A stretch of 64,000 bases of DNA from Ancylomarina sp. DW003 (lineage in GTDB: Bacteria > Bacteroidota > Bacteroidia > Bacteroidales > Marinifilaceae): positions 1 through 64,000 of the forward strand of contig NZ_JAKJSD010000015.1 of assembly GCF_029029505.1 (NCBI RefSeq), written 5' to 3'. Made by a program: the position numbers and the translations under genes. This document shows positions 1 through 11,200 of the stretch, piece after piece. Positions within the stretch are counted from its first letter, which is position 1. Each line of letters opens with the position of its first letter. The notes beneath the pieces were generated by a model, which was given only the letters and a program-made list of their open reading frames with translations, was not told the DNA's origin and searched no databases.

Positions 1-28
1 TTTCAATTTTATCGAAAAGAGATTTAAA

Positions 29-1624
29 TTACTCCTTCATATCTATCACATAATCAATCGTTTTATCCAGATGTCTAATAATTGGATAAAATCCCTCATC
101 ATCAATTAAATCGCGAGCGATATATGCTTTTGTTTGTGTCTCAATTATTTTTAGTGAGTGTTTTAAACCTTTTTTATTTGTTTTAACACCTGCTTTCTGA
201 CAATAATTTGTAAGATCCTTTATCAGTGGTTTATTCTTTAAATAGGCTAGAATTTCTTCCACCTTGGTGAAATCTTTCATCTCATCTCTATGCTCATCTA
301 CATAGTAAAATGCAAATCTGTAGATCAAGCCTTTACGACTCAATTCTCTGAAATAATTTGAATAACCAGTTGTATCAACAGGGATGAAAACATCTGGCAT
401 AATACCTCCACCACCATACACAATATTTCCTCCAGCGGTTTTGAATTTTAACGAATCTGCAAAATGAATTGAATCCCTTTTCTCAAATTCTCCATGAACA
501 TATCGCATGTTAATATCGTTATTGTAAGCCTCTTTTCCATTTGAGTATGATTTCTGAATACAACGGCCTGTTGGAGTATAATAGCGAGCAACTGTTAATC
601 GCATTGCCGATCCATCAGGTAACATACGTTGTTCCTGAACCAAACCTTTACCAAATGATCGACGACCAACAACCTTACCTCTATCATTATCCTGAATAGC
701 TCCTGCAAAAATCTCGCTTGCCGATGCTGAAAGTTCATCAATCAGAATCGTAATTGGAAGGTCTTGACAGTCCCCTCTACCAGTAGAAACATAATCGGTT
801 TTTGCCTGTGATTTTCCTTCTGTGTAAACAATCATCTTACCCTCTGGCAAGAATTCGTTAATCATATTGGTTGCAGCTGACATATAACCACCCGTGTTAC
901 CTCTAAGATCAACTACCAACCTTTTTAAACCTTCATTTTTAAGCTTTTCTAAACCTTTCGAAAACTCATGAAAAGTTGTAGCACCAAAACGACTCACTTT
1001 GATATAGCCCAATTCTTTATTTATCATGTAGGCAACATCGACACTTGCTACCGGAATAGAACCACGAATAATATCAAATTCTAATAAATCTTTAACTCCA
1101 CGACGAACAACTTGTACCTTAACCCCTGTTCCTTTAGGCCCTTTAAGTTTTCCTTGAATGAACTCAGTCGTTAAATCAGAACCTATTATGGGTATACTAT
1201 CAACTTTTACAATTCTATCTCCGGCAAGTATTCCAGCATGTTCAGATGGCCCTCCTTCAACTGCTCTAACAACAGTAACTGTATCACGGTAGGTAATATA
1301 TTGTACTCCAATTCCACCAAAATTTCCTTTCAAATCTTCATTGAAACGCTGTAAATCTTCAGCAGGTATATAAACTGTATGAGGATCAAGATCTTTGAGG
1401 ATAGCGGGAATAGCCTGCTCAACTAATCTGGAAGCAGAAACCGTATCTACATAATCTTCCACAATCATATCCAATACTGCATCAAGCTTATGACTTGCTG
1501 ATATTGCTGGTGCTTTAAAAACACCTAAGTTTGAATTTGGTTGAAAAAACGAATTAATAAACATACCCAAAATAATAGCCAAGGCTAATAAAACGGGAAG
1601 AAACATCTTAGTTTTGTTATTCAT
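29..1624 (-). CDS. S41 family C-terminal processing peptidase
   Basis: A 531-residue serine protease of the S41 (CtpA/Prc) family. Residues 7-27 form an uncleaved-looking hydrophobic anchor, so the enzyme probably faces the periplasm. A PDZ-like region spans roughly residues 100-185 and should bind the C-terminus of substrates. The catalytic core shows SASASEIF (299-306) and SFGKG (323-327); by spacing to Prc and CtpA the Ser/Lys dyad is Ser301 and Lys326. Family members cut proteins near their C-termini in the envelope; the substrate here is unknown. It lies 11 bp downstream of the deaminase gene on the same strand, so the two are probably co-transcribed. The ATG start directly precedes the anchor. 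Confidence 0.93.
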   Translation of the reverse strand: MNNKTKMFLPVLLALAIILGMFINSFFQPNSNLGVFKAPAISASHKLDAVLDMIVEDYVDTVSASRLVEQAIPAILKDLDPHTVYIPAEDLQRFNEDLKGNFGGIGVQYITYRDTVTVVRAVEGGPSEHAGILAGDRIVKVDSIPIIGSDLTTEFIQGKLKGPKGTGVKVQVVRRGVKDLLEFDIIRGSIPVASVDVAYMINKELGYIKVSRFGATTFHEFSKGLEKLKNEGLKRLVVDLRGNTGGYMSAATNMINEFLPEGKMIVYTEGKSQAKTDYVSTGRGDCQDLPITILIDELSASASEIFAGAIQDNDRGKVVGRRSFGKGLVQEQRMLPDGSAMRLTVARYYTPTGRCIQKSYSNGKEAYNNDINMRYVHGEFEKRDSIHFADSLKFKTAGGNIVYGGGGIMPDVFIPVDTTGYSNYFRELSRKGLIYRFAFYYVDEHRDEMKDFTKVEEILAYLKNKPLIKDLTNYCQKAGVKTNKKGLKHSLKIIETQTKAYIARDLIDDEGFYPIIRHLDKTIDYVIDMKE

Positions 1625-1635
1625 CCTATATGATT

Positions 1636-2088
1636 TTATAAATTCTTACTATCAATAAATTTAACCTCTATACCTGCTCTTATCAGTAGATCTTTACCAT
1701 CATTGCAATGATAAGGTTCAGAATAAACAACTCGATTAATTCCTGCTTGAATTATCAATTTTGCACATTCGATACATGGTGTTGCTGTCACATAAAGAGT
1801 TGCTCCCTCACTACTATTACTAGACTTTGCCACTTTGGTAATTGCATTGGCTTCAGCATGTAACACATAAGGTTTGGTCTTATTATCATCATCTTCGCAT
1901 ATGTTTTCAAAACCCGATGGTGTTCCATTATAACCATCAGAAATAATCATCTTATCTTTCACTATTAGTGCTCCAACCTGACGACGAATGCAATATGAAT
2001 TTTCGGCCCATACAATAGCCATTCTCAAGTATCTACAATCAAGCTTCTCTTGCTTTTCCAAAAGTTCTGTACTTAAAATCTCCTGCAT
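1636..2088 (-). CDS. dCMP deaminase family protein (zinc cytidine/deoxycytidylate deaminase)
   Basis: A 150-residue cytosolic zinc deaminase. The sequence shows the HAE signature (His77, Glu79) and the PCIEC motif (Cys105, Cys108) that bind zinc and activate water. The N-terminal half has the family's GYNGTP stretch (52-57), as in deoxycytidylate deaminases and ComE-like proteins, so conversion of dCMP to dUMP for thymidylate synthesis is the likely reaction. The exact substrate is inferred from family only. It is the first gene of a probable two-gene operon with the S41 protease. A -7-like box (TATTTTTG on the minus strand, 2117-2124) lies about 30 bp upstream of the start, without a clear -33 element. 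Confidence 0.88.
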   Translation of the reverse strand: MQEILSTELLEKQEKLDCRYLRMAIVWAENSYCIRRQVGALIVKDKMIISDGYNGTPSGFENICEDDDNKTKPYVLHAEANAITKVAKSSNSSEGATLYVTATPCIECAKLIIQAGINRVVYSEPYHCNDGKDLLIRAGIEVKFIDSKNL

Positions 2089-2475
2089 GTTATTGGTTTA
2101 TTTAGTAGGTATTAAACAAAAATAGAAAAAAATAGAGCTCACTGAATCTAATTTGCATCAAGTTTCTTATTTATTTCAGAAATGTTCCAAATAAGAGATG
2201 AAATAAGCCACATTTAACCCGTTTGAGAAGAATTTGGATTTTAATTCTATTAATCATTTTTATATCATAAGTAAAATCAATTGAAATGTGTCAATAAAAA
2301 GGGAATTTAGTCGATTCATTTTTAGATGATTTTAGTATATTAGCCAAACAAAGATCAAAAAAAACACTTTTCTTAGAACGAAACTCATCCCCTATATTCT
2401 TTCACAAGGTATAACCATCTTTGGGTCTACAAATTCGAATAAGATATTTAAGGGGAAAATAAAATTGATTGATAT
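2089..2475. other. Intergenic region between divergent genes
   Basis: About 390 bp of AT-rich sequence separating the deaminase gene (minus) from the T9SS cargo gene (plus). It must hold both promoters. Only a minus-strand -7-like box at 2117-2124 is recognisable. I see no RNA gene or repeat. Confidence 0.5.
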
Positions 2476-4467
2476 ATGCCCCACTATACCCATTCAAAGT
2501 ATTTCTATAAATTTTACATCATACTCCTTTCATTCATTCTACTTGCGCAAATAAGTATTGCTTCCCAAGTAACACCAGATACTTCCGTTGAAGTTTCAAC
2601 AAACGATTCCAAACTGTGCAAAGGAGAAACTTGTATCATTTCACTTAATACAACTGAATCTGGGGTGCAATATCAACTTAAGAATAACAATACCGGACTT
2701 TTTACTTCAAATACAATTGTTGGAAACGGTTCAGCAGCTAGTTTTAATCAAATTTCACCCATCGAAAATACAAGTTATACAGTTGTTGCAACTCATATTG
2801 CCAGTTCTGAATCTATCGATCTCACTCCTGCTATTAATATCGAAGTTGTTAATCTTCCTAACACGAATTTAGACATAACACCAACACACAATTCAATTTG
2901 CGTTGGCGAACAAACAAGTATTACAATCAATAATAGTGAAACAGATGTCAGGTATCAGATTAATGGAGGTGCCAATACCAGTGAGAATTCCTTTCCGGGA
3001 AATGGAACTGAGCTTGTAATTGATAATTTTGAACCATTTAGAAGTGCAACCTACAAGGTGAATGCAATTAGAGAGGCTTGCCAAACAGAAGTTTCTTTAG
3101 ATCAACAGTTTCATCTTGATGTGCGCCTTCCACCAGAAACACAGCTACATATATTCTCTGATAAAAGAACTATTTGTGAAGGTGAAGATGTCACACTTTC
3201 CCTTTCACCATCTGACCCCGATGCTGATTATCAACTAACTGATGGCATTACACCTATTGGAAATGCGATTACAGGTAATAGTGGTTTCATCGATTTTGAA
3301 ACCGTAAATCCTCTTATTACCACAACTTATTCTGTTAATGCAAAGGGGCATTATTGTATTGATCCTGTAAAGGTTGATTTTACCTTCAAAGTAGATGTTC
3401 ATCACCCGGCAAGCACAAATAGAGAATTAGTTAGTAACAAAACTGAAGTTTGTGAAGGTGAAGCTTTTATTATTAGCGTAGAGGACAGCCAGGAAGAAGT
3501 TGTTTACCAATTACATGATGGAGATAATTTTCTCGACCCTCAAATTATTGGGAATAACAAACTTGTAAGTTTTCCTGAAATTTATCCTGAAGCTACAACA
3601 AGTTACTTTGTTTATGCAAGAGAAATGATTTGTCCTAATAAACTGAAGTTAAACGATCAGGTTGACCTGAAATTAATTAAAACCTCTGAGTTTCCAATTG
3701 ACAATTTTGCAACACCCGGAGAAATTTGCCTTGGTGAAACCTTTGATATTGAACTACCTATAACTGAGAACAATGTCACTTACCATTTGTATGATAATAA
3801 TGTAAGTGTTGAAAGTATAACAAGCGATGGAGGCCAACTCGTTTTTGAAAATCTTTCAGCAGAACTTGATTCTAAATACAAGATATTAATCGAAAATTGT
3901 GTAGATGAAATTGTTGCTGCAGAACCAAAACTAGAGATACACTCAACACCTCATGCTGATCTCATTACAGCAGATGAAGTTGATGGTTCAGATGGAAAAG
4001 TTAGTGTACTCATTCATGGAGGCAAAGCGCCTTACACTTATATTCTCGAAAATCTTAAAACAATCGTAAGTGACAATCATCTAATAGAAATAAGTGAATT
4101 GAAAGCGGGTGATTACAAGCTGGCTGTTGTGGATGCTAATTCTTGCAAATCGACACTTAACGGGCACGAATTCCAAATTGGGTTTAACAACTCTAAAGAT
4201 TACGCTGTAAATGGTGTTTTAACACCTAATGGAGATGGCAGAAACGATAATTGGACAATTAGTTACAAGCCAGAATGGGATGCCCCGGAAGTAACTATAT
4301 TTAATATTTATGGACAGAAAGTCTATCATACACATTCCTATAAAAACGATTGGAAAGGAACTTTTAATGGAGCAAAACTACCCAATGGGTCTTATTTTTA
4401 TCTCATCGAATTTAACCGTGATGAAGTACGTCCAATAAAAGGTATTCTATCTATTCTAGGCAATTAA
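2476..4467 (+). CDS. T9SS type B secreted multi-repeat protein
   Basis: A 663-residue secreted protein with a signal peptide (about residues 10-30). Five related segments follow, each starting near a CxGE motif (CKGET, CVGEQ, CEGED, CEGEA, CLGET) and continuing to a YQL/YHL-type strand, which suggests tandem Ig-like beta-sandwich domains. The last ~90 residues match the gliding-motility-associated type B sorting domain: LTPNGDGRNDNW, VTIFNIYGQKVY, and a final LPNGSYFYLIEF block. Such proteins are exported through the type IX system and attached at or released from the cell surface. The next gene, 36 bp downstream, encodes a PorP/SprF protein, the usual partner class for type B cargo. A binding role is likely but the ligand is unknown. 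Confidence 0.9.
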   Translation: MPHYTHSKYFYKFYIILLSFILLAQISIASQVTPDTSVEVSTNDSKLCKGETCIISLNTTESGVQYQLKNNNTGLFTSNTIVGNGSAASFNQISPIENTSYTVVATHIASSESIDLTPAINIEVVNLPNTNLDITPTHNSICVGEQTSITINNSETDVRYQINGGANTSENSFPGNGTELVIDNFEPFRSATYKVNAIREACQTEVSLDQQFHLDVRLPPETQLHIFSDKRTICEGEDVTLSLSPSDPDADYQLTDGITPIGNAITGNSGFIDFETVNPLITTTYSVNAKGHYCIDPVKVDFTFKVDVHHPASTNRELVSNKTEVCEGEAFIISVEDSQEEVVYQLHDGDNFLDPQIIGNNKLVSFPEIYPEATTSYFVYAREMICPNKLKLNDQVDLKLIKTSEFPIDNFATPGEICLGETFDIELPITENNVTYHLYDNNVSVESITSDGGQLVFENLSAELDSKYKILIENCVDEIVAAEPKLEIHSTPHADLITADEVDGSDGKVSVLIHGGKAPYTYILENLKTIVSDNHLIEISELKAGDYKLAVVDANSCKSTLNGHEFQIGFNNSKDYAVNGVLTPNGDGRNDNWTISYKPEWDAPEVTIFNIYGQKVYHTHSYKNDWKGTFNGAKLPNGSYFYLIEFNRDEVRPIKGILSILGN

Positions 4468-4503
4468 AATCAAATAATTAGGATTAAACACAAGACCTCA
4501 TCT

Positions 4504-6093
4504 ATGAGAAAACGCTATACCACTTCCTCTTTCTTTCGATTCTTTACACTTAGCCTTGTGCTTCTTGTGTGTTGTATGTCTAAAACTAAAGCACAACAAG
4601 TTTCATTGGTCGATCAATATTATATCAACCCAAGTATTTATAATCCTGCAGTTGTTGGATACAACGATTTATTCCAAGCTTACCTTATAAGAAATGAAAA
4701 ATTTAGAGATTTTGATGGCGGGCAAACCTATCATGCTTTTACTCTGGATGCTGGTTTGCGAGAAGGTAAATATGGAGTAGGAATAAATCTCTCAAACAAT
4801 AATGTTGGAATATTTAATACCACACAAGCTGATTTTGCTTACGCCTATCGAATCAAAATAAATAAGGAACAGTTTCTTCGTTTAGGTCTATCTGCAGGAA
4901 TCTCAGATTTTCGTTTGAATCTTAGTAAAACCAATGCAGATATGAATGACGAATTGTTGCAAGCAAGTCATTACAACAATACCGAATTTGTAGCCAACTT
5001 TGGAGCCTATTACACGAATAAACAGTTAACTATTGGTTTTGCAATTCCACAGCTTATCAATAAATCTAAGCTCGCAAAATACGATGGTAAGGATTTGTAC
5101 AGACAAACTCGCCACTATCTTTTATCGGGAAGTTATGAACTACCTATTCGCAGTATAAAAGATCTCTCATTTGTTCCCAATTTTATGATGCGATTTATTA
5201 AAAACACACCTTTACAATATGACATTAATGCCTTACTAAAACTTAAAAATAAAGGTTGGTTCAGCGTAAATTACAGGAATAAGTATGCGATTGGTTTAAA
5301 CATTGGTGTTCATGCATTAAAGAATTTTAAAGTTGGTTATTCATATAATGTCAACACTCAAAATTCAGCACATATTTCAGCAACCAATCACGAATTTCTT
5401 ATCGGATATTCGTTCAATAAAAAAACGCATAAAGAGAAAGTTGATCAGTCTGAAGAATTAAAATATCTCAAAGATATTCTTGAAAATAAATACAATAGAA
5501 TTAATAAACTTGAAGAAGAGCTGGAGAAATATGCCACTGACAGTCGTTTGAATGATCAGGATAGAGATGGCGTAACTGACGATATGGACGCCTGTCCAAA
5601 CACACCGCCTTTCTATAGAGTTGATGAAAGAGGCTGTTCGTTAGATACCGATGGTGATGGCATTGTAGATAGTGAGGATATGTGTCCGGAAAAAGTTGGA
5701 AGCATTAATAATGATGGTTGCCCTGAGCTTACTGAAAAACGAATTGCCTTAGACAAAAAATTACAAAATTTGTTCTTTGAATTTGGCAAAGCTAACCTAA
5801 CCGAGTTATCAAAGGAGAAGGCTGACAAGATCATTGAAATCATGCATGAGCATGAAAATTACGTCTTGAAACTTCATGGGCATACCGATGATATTGGTTC
5901 AGAGAAACTCAATAGAGAGCTTGCATATAAACGTCTGAACACAATACACGATTATCTCATTCAAAACGTTATTCCTGAGAGTCGAATTTTGATTCTTCCA
6001 CACGGAGAAAATTCTCCTTTGGTTGAAAACACAAATGAAAAGAGCCGTGCTTTCAATCGAAGAGTTTATTTAGAGATCTATTCCTACGAATAG
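4504..6093 (+). CDS. PorP/SprF family outer-membrane protein fused to OmpA domain
   Basis: A 529-residue protein with a signal peptide ending near KAQQ. Residues ~30-305 match the PorP/SprF family (QYYINPSIYNPAVVGYN near the mature N-terminus), an outer-membrane beta-barrel group that helps secrete or anchor type B T9SS cargo. A short coiled-coil-like linker (~310-345) leads to thrombospondin type 3 calcium repeats with DQDRDGVTDD and DTDGDGIVD (~345-405). The C-terminus (~425-528) is an OmpA-like peptidoglycan-binding domain with LFFEFG, HTDDIG and NRRVYLEIY. The fusion would tie a cargo-handling barrel to the cell wall. It probably forms an operon with the upstream cargo gene. Family assignment is strong; partnership with that cargo is inferred from adjacency. 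Confidence 0.9.
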   Translation: MRKRYTTSSFFRFFTLSLVLLVCCMSKTKAQQVSLVDQYYINPSIYNPAVVGYNDLFQAYLIRNEKFRDFDGGQTYHAFTLDAGLREGKYGVGINLSNNNVGIFNTTQADFAYAYRIKINKEQFLRLGLSAGISDFRLNLSKTNADMNDELLQASHYNNTEFVANFGAYYTNKQLTIGFAIPQLINKSKLAKYDGKDLYRQTRHYLLSGSYELPIRSIKDLSFVPNFMMRFIKNTPLQYDINALLKLKNKGWFSVNYRNKYAIGLNIGVHALKNFKVGYSYNVNTQNSAHISATNHEFLIGYSFNKKTHKEKVDQSEELKYLKDILENKYNRINKLEEELEKYATDSRLNDQDRDGVTDDMDACPNTPPFYRVDERGCSLDTDGDGIVDSEDMCPEKVGSINNDGCPELTEKRIALDKKLQNLFFEFGKANLTELSKEKADKIIEIMHEHENYVLKLHGHTDDIGSEKLNRELAYKRLNTIHDYLIQNVIPESRILILPHGENSPLVENTNEKSRAFNRRVYLEIYSYE

Positions 6094-6408
6094 TTATTAT
6101 AGGTTTGTGAGAAATTCCAGAGTCTCAATCCAGATAAAATTTATCAAGCTATTTTGAAACGAAGTTAACATCAGACATTAGTTCATTATCTTAGAAATAT
6201 TTTACAGCATTCTGTTTCAGTAGAAAAGTTAATCCTCAGTAACATTTCTTTATATATTTATAGTTCAGAACAACACACGTTTTTCTGGCTCAAAAAACAT
6301 GTCTTTCTGCTTTGATAAAAAATAGTTGTTACATTTATCAATACAATAACATAAAGAATGCAAAATTTTCATTTTATAAAGCTCCAATATTGAAAGCATA
6401 TTGAAAAT
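6094..6408. other. Intergenic region upstream of the Omp85 gene
   Basis: About 315 bp of AT-rich DNA. It presumably contains the terminator of the PorP/SprF operon and a promoter for the Omp85-TamB pair, but no convincing hairpin or TAnnTTTG box was recognised. No gene seen. Confidence 0.4.
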
Positions 6409-8217
6409 ATGATTAAAAATATCATCCTTATTATATGTCTGTTTCTTTCTCTTTCCTCTAATGCTCAAGAAGGATATAAACTTAAAAAAGTTGATTTTAA
6501 AGGGAATAGTGAAATAAAATCCAATGAACTTGAAAGCGTTACTTCTTTACGTGCAAAAAGTTTATTCAATAGGTTACAGTTTTGGAAAAAAGCACCACCC
6601 TTCCAAAAAGAATTACTAATCAAAGATTTGGGAAACTTGCATAAAATTTATCAATCGCAAGGTTATATTGATGTAAACGTAAAAGATAGCCTCGCCATTG
6701 ACGAGGAAAAAATGCATATTCGAGTTTATTATTTAATCGAAGAGAATACGCCTACACGGGTTAAATCTTTTGCCTGGGAGGTGGCAAAATCGAACCAAGA
6801 GGTTAAAGAAACCATCTTAGAGATATTGCCTAAGCAAAAGCTCATCAACACCAATGATATCTTTACAGATAAAGCCGTTTATAATTTGATGGAACGTGCT
6901 CAAAATTCCTTAATGAATCAAGGCTATGTCTATGCTAAAACCAGCCCCTCTTTTCATATCGATACAGTTAGAAAAACAGTTGACATTACCCTCAAGCTTA
7001 AACAGGGGAATAAATACACCAATGGTGAAATTTATTTTGAAGGCCTGAAAAAAGTGCCTGAAAAACTTCTTTTAAAAAGGTTAAATTTAAACTCAGGCGA
7101 TGTTTTTTCAGCAAAAAAACTCAACGAAGCCCAAAGTCGTGCCTTTAATATGCAATTGTTTAAATATATCACAATCAAACCCGAAAAAGACTCAATACAA
7201 AATCAGCTTATCAATTATAAAGTTAAGCTGGAGGAATTAAATCAATGGGATCTCAACCTTGGTTTAGGGTATGGGACTGAAGACAGAATAAGAGCTCAAG
7301 TACTCCTCACAAAGCGTGCGTTTTTAGGAGGTATCAGGCAATTCGATTTGGGAATTAAGACCTCTTATTTCGAACCTATAAATATCTATCTCAAATTTCG
7401 TCAGCCTAATTTGTTTGCCGATAAAGTCGATTTTATTTGGAATCCCTACTACAGTCGGGAACGAGAACTGAGTTATAATGTTGAACGACTCGGAGCCAAT
7501 TTCACGATTGAAAAAAAATTAAACAGCAAGGCTTCAACTTTTCTAGCTTATAATATCGAGAACTCAGATGTTACTAAGAAAGGAGAAAGTAATGATCAGA
7601 ATTCAGAAATCGTAGAAGGTTCCAAACAGAAATCAGGAATTACCTGGGGGTATCAATATCGCAGTGTCGATCATTATTTTAACCCAACTAAAGGTTGGTA
7701 TGCACAAAGTTTAACAAGCTACAATGGTTTGGGTATTAAAACAGACTATTCCTATTTCAAGCTTCTTTTAGACGGAAGAACCTATCGTCCCTTTTGGAGG
7801 CAATGGGTATTCGCCGCCCGATTGCATATGGGTTATATCAGATCGACAAATTCGAATCACTTAACACCCATTGAGGATCGGTTTCTTTTGGGAGGAGGAA
7901 ATTCGATAAGAGCTTACCAAAGAAATTCGATAAGTGCCAATGATAAGGGCTCGGAAATTATTGGTGGTAACAGTATGTTAGAAATGAGTATGGAAGCTCG
8001 GTTTCCTATTTATAACGCCTTGGAAGGTGCTTTACTGGCCGATGCTGGTAATGTATGGGCAAAATCCGGACAATACCGTTTAAATGATCTCAAATATGGG
8101 TTTGGCTTAGGCTTGCGTTACAATACGCCCATTGGCCCTATTCGTATAGATGCTTCAGCTCCTGTTTGGGACAGCTTTAAAATGCAATTATATATAACTT
8201 TTGGCCATGCTTTCTAA
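6409..8217 (+). CDS. Omp85 family outer-membrane assembly protein (BamA/TamA-like)
   Basis: A 602-residue Omp85 protein. A signal peptide occupies residues 1-19 (ending SNAQ). The region up to ~residue 300 resembles POTRA repeats (for example LKKVDFKGN, NGEIYFEGLKKVPEKLLLKRL), and the C-terminal half is the 16-strand surface-antigen barrel with conserved ERFLLGGGNSIRAY and GFGLGLRYNTPIGPIRIDASAP. It is shorter than BamA (usually ~800 residues) and is followed 7 bp later by a TamB-like gene. That pairing points to a TamA-type role in outer-membrane assembly or lipid transport rather than the essential BamA. The TamA role is inferred from context. Confidence 0.9.
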   Translation: MIKNIILIICLFLSLSSNAQEGYKLKKVDFKGNSEIKSNELESVTSLRAKSLFNRLQFWKKAPPFQKELLIKDLGNLHKIYQSQGYIDVNVKDSLAIDEEKMHIRVYYLIEENTPTRVKSFAWEVAKSNQEVKETILEILPKQKLINTNDIFTDKAVYNLMERAQNSLMNQGYVYAKTSPSFHIDTVRKTVDITLKLKQGNKYTNGEIYFEGLKKVPEKLLLKRLNLNSGDVFSAKKLNEAQSRAFNMQLFKYITIKPEKDSIQNQLINYKVKLEELNQWDLNLGLGYGTEDRIRAQVLLTKRAFLGGIRQFDLGIKTSYFEPINIYLKFRQPNLFADKVDFIWNPYYSRERELSYNVERLGANFTIEKKLNSKASTFLAYNIENSDVTKKGESNDQNSEIVEGSKQKSGITWGYQYRSVDHYFNPTKGWYAQSLTSYNGLGIKTDYSYFKLLLDGRTYRPFWRQWVFAARLHMGYIRSTNSNHLTPIEDRFLLGGGNSIRAYQRNSISANDKGSEIIGGNSMLEMSMEARFPIYNALEGALLADAGNVWAKSGQYRLNDLKYGFGLGLRYNTPIGPIRIDASAPVWDSFKMQLYITFGHAF

Positions 8218-8224
8218 GCATTGA

Positions 8225-11200
8225 ATGTCGGAAAATACAGAAAGTAGATTTATGAAGAAAAGAAAAAAAAGACATATTTTTTTGATTCTTATTTTACTCA
8301 TAATTGGGTCAGTATTACTTTATACCCAAAGCAATAGCTTCAGAAACAATCTGAAAACGGGGATTGAGTACTATGGTAGTCAGGCTATACATGGCAATAT
8401 CAATATCGCTTCTCTGGATGGTAATATTTTTACAGGCTTAGAGCTGCATAAGTTTGAGGTAAGAGACAGTATGAATAATCTTGCTGTTTACCTTCATTAT
8501 TTTAAAGCCAGATGGGATCTTAAAAAGCTAATTCACAAAACTTTATTGCTGAAAGAAATCAAAATCGATTCGTTAAACCTTTATGTTTCTCAGGAAAAGG
8601 ATGGCTCTCTTTCTATCCAAAAGCTAATAAAAGAAGAAGAACAACAGAAAAAGGATGAAGAAACATCCGGTAAAGCTCTTCCCATAAATATTGATCTCAG
8701 GGAATTTAAAATAGAACGTTCTTCCACTTTTTTAGACTTTCCTGACTCTACAAAAATTCCCAAAACCATACACTTTAATAGTCAGTTATCAGCAAAAATA
8801 AAGGCCGATACGAGTACCCTAAAACTACAAGAGTTCAATTTGAAGTGTAAAAATCCGAACTTTGAAGTATTAGCTCTTACAACTGATCTTCTGTTTACAC
8901 CAACACATCTTAAGCTCAATAATATGAAGCTTAAGACCAAACAATCTAACTTATCGGCCAAGGCAGACATTCCTTTTGATAATATTATAAAAGGAAAAGC
9001 GGAGATTTCATTTAGCCCGCTTAGCTTAAATGAATTTCAACCCTTTATCGATCAAAAGATTCAAGGTTCACCCGAAATAGAACTCAAAATTTACAACAAA
9101 AACCAAGAGGCTAATTTCGATATCGAAGTAAATGAACACTTACAAAATATAAGTGTTACAGGTAATATTAACCGTTTAGATACAAATGCACGTTACAAAG
9201 CTAGCTTAAATAGCAAGCAATTTAATCTTGGATATTGGGTCGATAATGAAAATTTGCAAACGAATATAAATGGTCAATTAGATATTGAAGGTCAGAATCT
9301 AGATCCGGAACAAAGCCGTTTTAAGCTTGTCTCTCAATTTAAAGGAAGCCAAATGGATGCCTACCCTTTGGACTCTCTGAATATGGCTATTAATAAACAA
9401 AGAGATTCGATCTTAGTAAGTATGGAACTCTCAAGCTTATTAGGTCAGATGAACTTAAATGCAAATGCAACACAGCTTTTCGACCGTATTACCTACCAAC
9501 TAAACTCCAATTTACAAGGCGTAGATCTGGGTCGCATCATTCAACAGGGCAGCTTACAGACAAATATAAATGCTCAAGTAAATCTTGAAGGCGCCGGGAA
9601 AGAACTAAGGGAAATGACAAGTCAGCTTAAGCTGAGAATAAAGCCTTCAAACATTAACGGTTTAAAAATAGACAAAGCTGAAGTATCAGGACACCTGTCT
9701 CAAGGCAATTACCATGTAGACATGCTTCTTTTTAAAAGTAACGATCTTGATATTGAAGCTGGTGGCAAGGGGCATATCGACAACAAGCACAATTGGCTTT
9801 ACAAACTGCAAGTTAAATCCCTAAATTCATTGTCATCTTTTATTAAACTACCCGCTATAAATGGTAAGGGGCAATTAGAAGGACAAATATCAGGCAAACA
9901 GGACAGTTTATTTTTGAAATCAAAACTTCAACTTTCGGATTTTTATTACGACACACTGAAAATAAAGAAGCTCAGTGGTGAAGCTCAATTATCTTTTATC
10001 AACAACCTTCTAAATGGAAATTCCGATATCGAGATTCATGATATTGAAGCAGGTAAGAAATTCAATCTAAACCTGTTTAAAAGCAAGCAGAGCATAAAGG
10101 ACAATGTGTTTAGTGGTAGGTATAAAGTACAGTCAGGCGATTCTATCGAACTCAATACCCACCTTCGTGTCAGCAAAAAAAATGATATCCTCATTCAGCT
10201 ATCACAATTTTCACTGAGAGCATTCTCACAACATTGGCAAAACGAAAAAGATACGGTTCAATTCATTTTTACGCCCAAGGAGCTAAAATTTACCGACGTG
10301 AATTTTTCTTCCAGAGATCAATATATTCGCCTAAATGGTATTTATTCGTTTAAGGGACAAGAAGATCTTAAACTTGAACTTTCGAACATTCAGCTAGGTC
10401 ATATTCCTGAACTAAATCGACTTATTCCCTACCCAATAGCCGGCGAAATAAATGGAAGTTTGGCTCTTAATGGGAAAGCTTCGGAACCTGAAATTTTAAG
10501 TCACCTATCGCTTAAAAAGGGACGAATTGGAGAATTTAATTTAGACTCTCTTTTTTTCAAGTTCGATTATAGAAACGAAACCTTACAACACGAAGGTGTT
10601 CTAATTTCAAACAGGGATACCCTTATCGATACAGAAGTTTATTTACCCATTCACCTTTCACTAACAGATTCGATATATCTTGTTGATGCTGAAAAAGGGA
10701 ATTACCTGCGACTTCGTACAAACGATCTGGACTTATCACAGTTTAATGAGATGCTTCAAGATAAAGGCGTAAGCATAGCAGGTAAATTTAACACACAGAT
10801 AGAGGCTCAAATTGAAAACAAAGACATCGACTTCGATGGCAAATTCCGTTTAAATGCAGGTGCCTTGAAAATACCTGAGCAAGGCGTAGATTATGAAAAC
10901 ATAGCGCTTTCTCTTTCTCTCAATAAGGATCAACTGAATTTGGATTCTCTTTACATAGCTTCAGGAAAAAAAGGCTACCTGGCGTTAAAAGGAAATGCCA
11001 AACTACCTAAAAATATGAATGAAGTGATACACGATATCGATTTTCATATTCAGGCACAAAACTTTACAGCTCTAAAATCGTACTATGCTCAGTTGATTCT
11101 TGATGCTGACTCACGACTAAAAGGGAGTCTTAAGAAACCTATTATTTCGGGCGGATTAACCCTCGTAAGAAGCAAAATCAATATCGATCCGTTTGTCGAA

